Assembly (NCBI GenBank): GCA_964528575.1
Contig: CAZGTQ010000223.1
Span: forward strand, 1 to 9,516
Direction of reading: 5' to 3'
From: CAZGTQ01 sp964528575
Lineage (GTDB): Bacteria; Planctomycetota; UBA1135; GCA-002686595
DNA: 9,516 bases
The notes below the pieces were generated by a model. It did no database searches and was not told the origin of the DNA. It saw only the letters and a list, made by a program, of their open reading frames with translations. Below, in pieces: positions 7,163-9,516 of this stretch (the first letter of the stretch is position 1; every line of letters begins with the position of its first letter). The translations under genes and the position numbers were made by a program.

Positions 7163-9516
7163 TCAGTCCCCGGAGATGCGCTTGTCGCGCACGAAGTTCG
7201 ACACGAGGCGGAACACCGACAGGTCGCGCACCTCCTGCGCCGCGTCGGTCTTGCTCTTCCAGTACTTCGCTTCGCGCGTCTCGCGCAGCTTCTCGTACGT
7301 CAGGCCCATGTGGTCGACGGCGTACGCCATCCGCTCTTCGGGCTTCCTGAGCGAATTCGCGAGCTCGAGCCCCTGCACGTCGAAATGGTTGACCGAATCG
7401 AGGATGACGCCGTGGCCGACGGTGAACCACGCGCACAAGTTGCCGCCGCCCCAGCGCTGCGCGCACTCGGGGCTGTCGATCAGCACCTCGACGCGCTCGG
7501 GCGCGAGCACGTCGACGAGGTACGCGCCCTGGAGCGCGTAGATCGGCTCGACGTCGCCGTCGAACACGCCGCGCAGGTAGCGGCTGTCGGGCTGCGCCGC
7601 GCTCGCGCGCACGTTGTCGAGCACCTCGGACAGCGTCGGCAGGCGCCGCACCACGCCGGGGTAGACGCGCGCGATCGTCTCCTCGACCGCCCAGCACGAG
7701 CCGAAGAGGTAGCCGCCTGCGCGCACGAACCACTGCAGGCGCGCGACGTCGTCCTCGCCGATCTGGCCGGTGCAGTTCGACACGAACACGCCGCGGTTGT
7801 GCGTCTCCGCCTCGCGCACCTTCGACGGCTGGGTGAGCCTGTGCTCGAGCTCGAGATCGGACAGCACCTCCTGGATGTGGTCGCCGTCGCTCTGCAGCAC
7901 GATCACGTCGAGACCCTTGTACAGCTCCGCCGCAGTGCGGACGTAGCCGTAGCGCTTGCGCCGCTCCGTCGCCTCGATGGGATCGACGAGCGTCACGCGC
8001 TTCTCGTTCTCCGCCCACCACGCCTTCCACACCGCGGCGTCGCGCTCCATCCGCCGGCCCGCGATCTCGAGCAAGTACTCGTACGCCGTGCGCGCGACGA
8101 GCGGCTCCGCGTCGCCGAGCGCGTCGATCAGCGACGGGACCGCGCTCTTCTGGCTGATGCGGCCGAGCCCCGCGACCGCGCCGCCGCGCCGCCGCCAGTC
8201 GTCGCTCGACGCGTACAAGCGCTGCAGCGGCTCGACGCCGCCCGGCTCCGCGATCTTGCCGAGCGAGACCGCCGCGCACACGGAGACGCCCCAGTCGGAA
8301 TCGCCGAGGCACTGGACGAGCGTCGCGGTCGCGCGCTCGAGCCCGTCGACGCCGAGCGCGGTCGCCGCCTCCTCGCGCACGCGCGCGTCGCGGTCCTCGC
8401 TCGCGCGCACTTGCATCCATTCGCGCGTCGCGTCGTCCGTCACGTCGCCCGCGCGCGCGACGACGAGCACCGCCGCGAGCCGCACGCGCGCGCTGGAATC
8501 GCTCACGCCGACCGGCATCGCCTTCGCGACCGCGTCGGCGGTGCCGAGCCGTTGGAGCGAGCGCAGCGCAGCCGCGCGCACGTCCTCCTCGCCGTGCGCG
8601 AGCGCCTTCGCGAGGTGCGGGAGCGCGTCGGCGGGCGCGATCGGCCCCGGGACGGGCTCCGATTCCGAATCCGACTCCGACGCCTCCGGATCGACGTCGA
8701 TCGGCGTCGTCGGCCGCGGCTCGGCGAGCTCGCCGACGAGGCGCGCGATCTGCGCCGCCGCGCCCGCGTCGCGCAGCGCAGCGAGACGCCCGGCGACCTC
8801 GCCGAGCAGCGCGCTGCGCTCGGTCGGCTCGACGGAATGCACGAGCGCGAGCACCGCCGCGCGCGCGCGCCGCGCGAGCACGTCGTTCAACTGCGGCGTC
8901 CCGAGTTGTCCGAGCAGCGTTGCGAGGTCGTCGGTCTGCGGCCGCATCGCGATCCCCTCGAGCGCCGCCGCGCGCACGCCGAGGTCCTCGTGCGCGAGCA
9001 GCTCGGCCAGCAGCTCCCCGCGCGCCTCGCTCGCTTCGGTCGCGACGACGAGCGCCTTGGCGGCGACGGCGCGGTGTCGGTCCTCTTTGCTCTTCAGCGC
9101 CTTCTCGAGCGCGCGGCTCCCCTCGCGCGTCTCGAGCCCGCGCGCGACGATCGCCATCGCGGCGCACGCGGCGACGCCCTGGTCCCCGCTCGGCGCCTTC
9201 TTCGAGAGCTCGTCGAACGCCTCGGCGGGCGCGAGGCGCTCGAGCGACTCGGCCGCGACCCGCCGCACGCGCCGCACCGGCCCATCGAGCGCGAGGCCGA
9301 CGAGCGGATCGAGCGCGCGCTTGGGCGTGCCGACCGTTCCGAGCGCCGCCGCCGCGCGCTGGACGATCTCCCAGTCGTCGTCGCCGAGCGCGCGCACGAG
9401 CAGCTTCTCGGCGTCCTCGTGCTCGCCCGACGCGAGCGACTCGACCGCGGCGAGCCGCACGGCGAAGTCGTCGGACTTCAGGTCCTTCTCCAAGTCCTTC
9501 ACCGGGTCGTCCGGAA
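7163..9516 (-). CDS. HEAT-repeat protein with C-terminal GATase1/DUF4159-like domain; 5' end possibly outside window
   Basis: A GTG at 9502 gives 779 residues, but the frame stays open for the last 14 bases of the window (PDDP before VKDLEKDL) and no ribosome binding site is seen, so the real start may lie upstream. Residues about 1-490 are tandem HEAT/PBS-lyase repeats (DDFAVRLAAVESLASG 11-26, DSDWGVSVCAAVSLGKIAEP 401-420, PLVARTAYEYLLEIAG 467-482). They are interrupted at 271-286 by an acidic Ser/Asp/Glu linker. A VWKAWWAENE motif (491-500) ends the array, as is common in planctomycete HEAT proteins. Residues about 520-740 look like a flavodoxin-like GATase1/DUF4159 domain: GLDVIVLQSDG, GVFVSNCTGQIGEDDVARL, then FVRAGGYLFGSCWAVEE with Cys603 where GATase1 enzymes carry the nucleophile elbow, and HGVILDSVNHFD (697-708) near the end. 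No signal peptide is visible. Catalysis is not shown; many such domains only bind. It is probably co-transcribed with the molybdoenzyme. Confidence 0.87.
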   Translation of the reverse strand, partial: PDDPVKDLEKDLKSDDFAVRLAAVESLASGEHEDAEKLLVRALGDDDWEIVQRAAAALGTVGTPKRALDPLVGLALDGPVRRVRRVAAESLERLAPAEAFDELSKKAPSGDQGVAACAAMAIVARGLETREGSRALEKALKSKEDRHRAVAAKALVVATEASEARGELLAELLAHEDLGVRAAALEGIAMRPQTDDLATLLGQLGTPQLNDVLARRARAAVLALVHSVEPTERSALLGEVAGRLAALRDAGAAAQIARLVGELAEPRPTTPIDVDPEASESDSESEPVPGPIAPADALPHLAKALAHGEEDVRAAALRSLQRLGTADAVAKAMPVGVSDSSARVRLAAVLVVARAGDVTDDATREWMQVRASEDRDARVREEAATALGVDGLERATATLVQCLGDSDWGVSVCAAVSLGKIAEPGGVEPLQRLYASSDDWRRRGGAVAGLGRISQKSAVPSLIDALGDAEPLVARTAYEYLLEIAGRRMERDAAVWKAWWAENEKRVTLVDPIEATERRKRYGYVRTAAELYKGLDVIVLQSDGDHIQEVLSDLELEHRLTQPSKVREAETHNRGVFVSNCTGQIGEDDVARLQWFVRAGGYLFGSCWAVEETIARVYPGVVRRLPTLSEVLDNVRASAAQPDSRYLRGVFDGDVEPIYALQGAYLVDVLAPERVEVLIDSPECAQRWGGGNLCAWFTVGHGVILDSVNHFDVQGLELANSLRKPEERMAYAVDHMGLTYEKLRETREAKYWKSKTDAAQEVRDLSVFRLVSNFVRDKRISGD
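8658..8681. repeat. Four-unit hexamer microrepeat coding an acidic Ser/Asp/Glu linker
   Basis: The plus strand reads four hexamers of the form TCCGAN in a row (TCCGAT, TCCGAA, TCCGAC, TCCGAC). On the minus strand these encode the alternating Ser-Asp/Glu part of the linker at residues about 273-282 of the HEAT/GATase1-like protein. The repeat is in frame, so changes in copy number would only lengthen or shorten the linker. Confidence 0.7.

Noticed and set aside
5232..7541. A 769-codon plus-strand open frame
   Set aside because: It is antisense to the molybdoenzyme with no recognisable domain. The conserved motifs are all on the minus strand.
7152..9167. Upstream in-frame extension of the molybdoenzyme to 9167, which would give a 1368-residue fusion
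   Set aside because: The extension overprints the HEAT gene in another frame and is Arg/Ala-rich noise. The family N-terminus with its Fe-S cysteines begins cleanly at 7151.

Overview
The window is GC-rich bacterial DNA, roughly 60-80% GC in the lines I counted by hand. Every convincing gene lies on the minus strand. Two proteins are built of degenerate HEAT repeats, one fused to a DUF4159/glutamine-amidotransferase-like domain. Two more are large secreted or anchored proteins made of carboxypeptidase-regulatory-like beta-sandwich modules. Ribosome binding sites are weak. This mix resembles high-GC Planctomycetota. Myxococcota or another high-GC lineage remains possible, because no phylogenetic marker is present.

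Layout in the direction of transcription (high to low coordinates). (1) 9516-7163: a HEAT-repeat protein with a C-terminal GATase1/DUF4159-like domain. Its 5' end may lie outside the window. (2) 7151-5061: a complete, single-subunit DMSO-reductase-family molybdopterin oxidoreductase. It starts 11 bases after the previous stop, so the two genes are probably one operon. (3) 5060-4760: about 300 bases without a credible gene, visibly lower in GC, with three small hairpins. The last hairpin is followed by TTTT and is a plausible terminator for the operon. (4) 4759-2825: a protein with one N-terminal membrane anchor and a long extracytoplasmic beta-rich region, function unknown. (5) 2824-2641: a 184-base gap with a 9-bp inverted repeat and a possible extended -10 promoter. 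(6) 2640-1045: a secreted protein with a clear signal peptide and about five carboxypeptidase-regulatory-like modules. (7) 1048-1: a second HEAT-repeat protein whose ATG overlaps the previous stop (ATGA). It stays open to the window edge, so its C-terminus is missing.

How the genes work together is largely unresolved. The HEAT/GATase1-like protein and the molybdoenzyme are likely co-expressed. No electron-transfer subunit, chaperone or cofactor-synthesis gene is visible next to the molybdoenzyme, so its substrate and redox partner cannot be named. The signal-peptide protein and the second HEAT protein are translationally coupled although one is predicted to be exported and the other cytoplasmic. 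I see no RNA gene, mobile element, CRISPR array or defence system. The most useful observations are the edge-truncated HEAT gene, the molybdoenzyme's unusual partner, and the hairpin-rich spacer.
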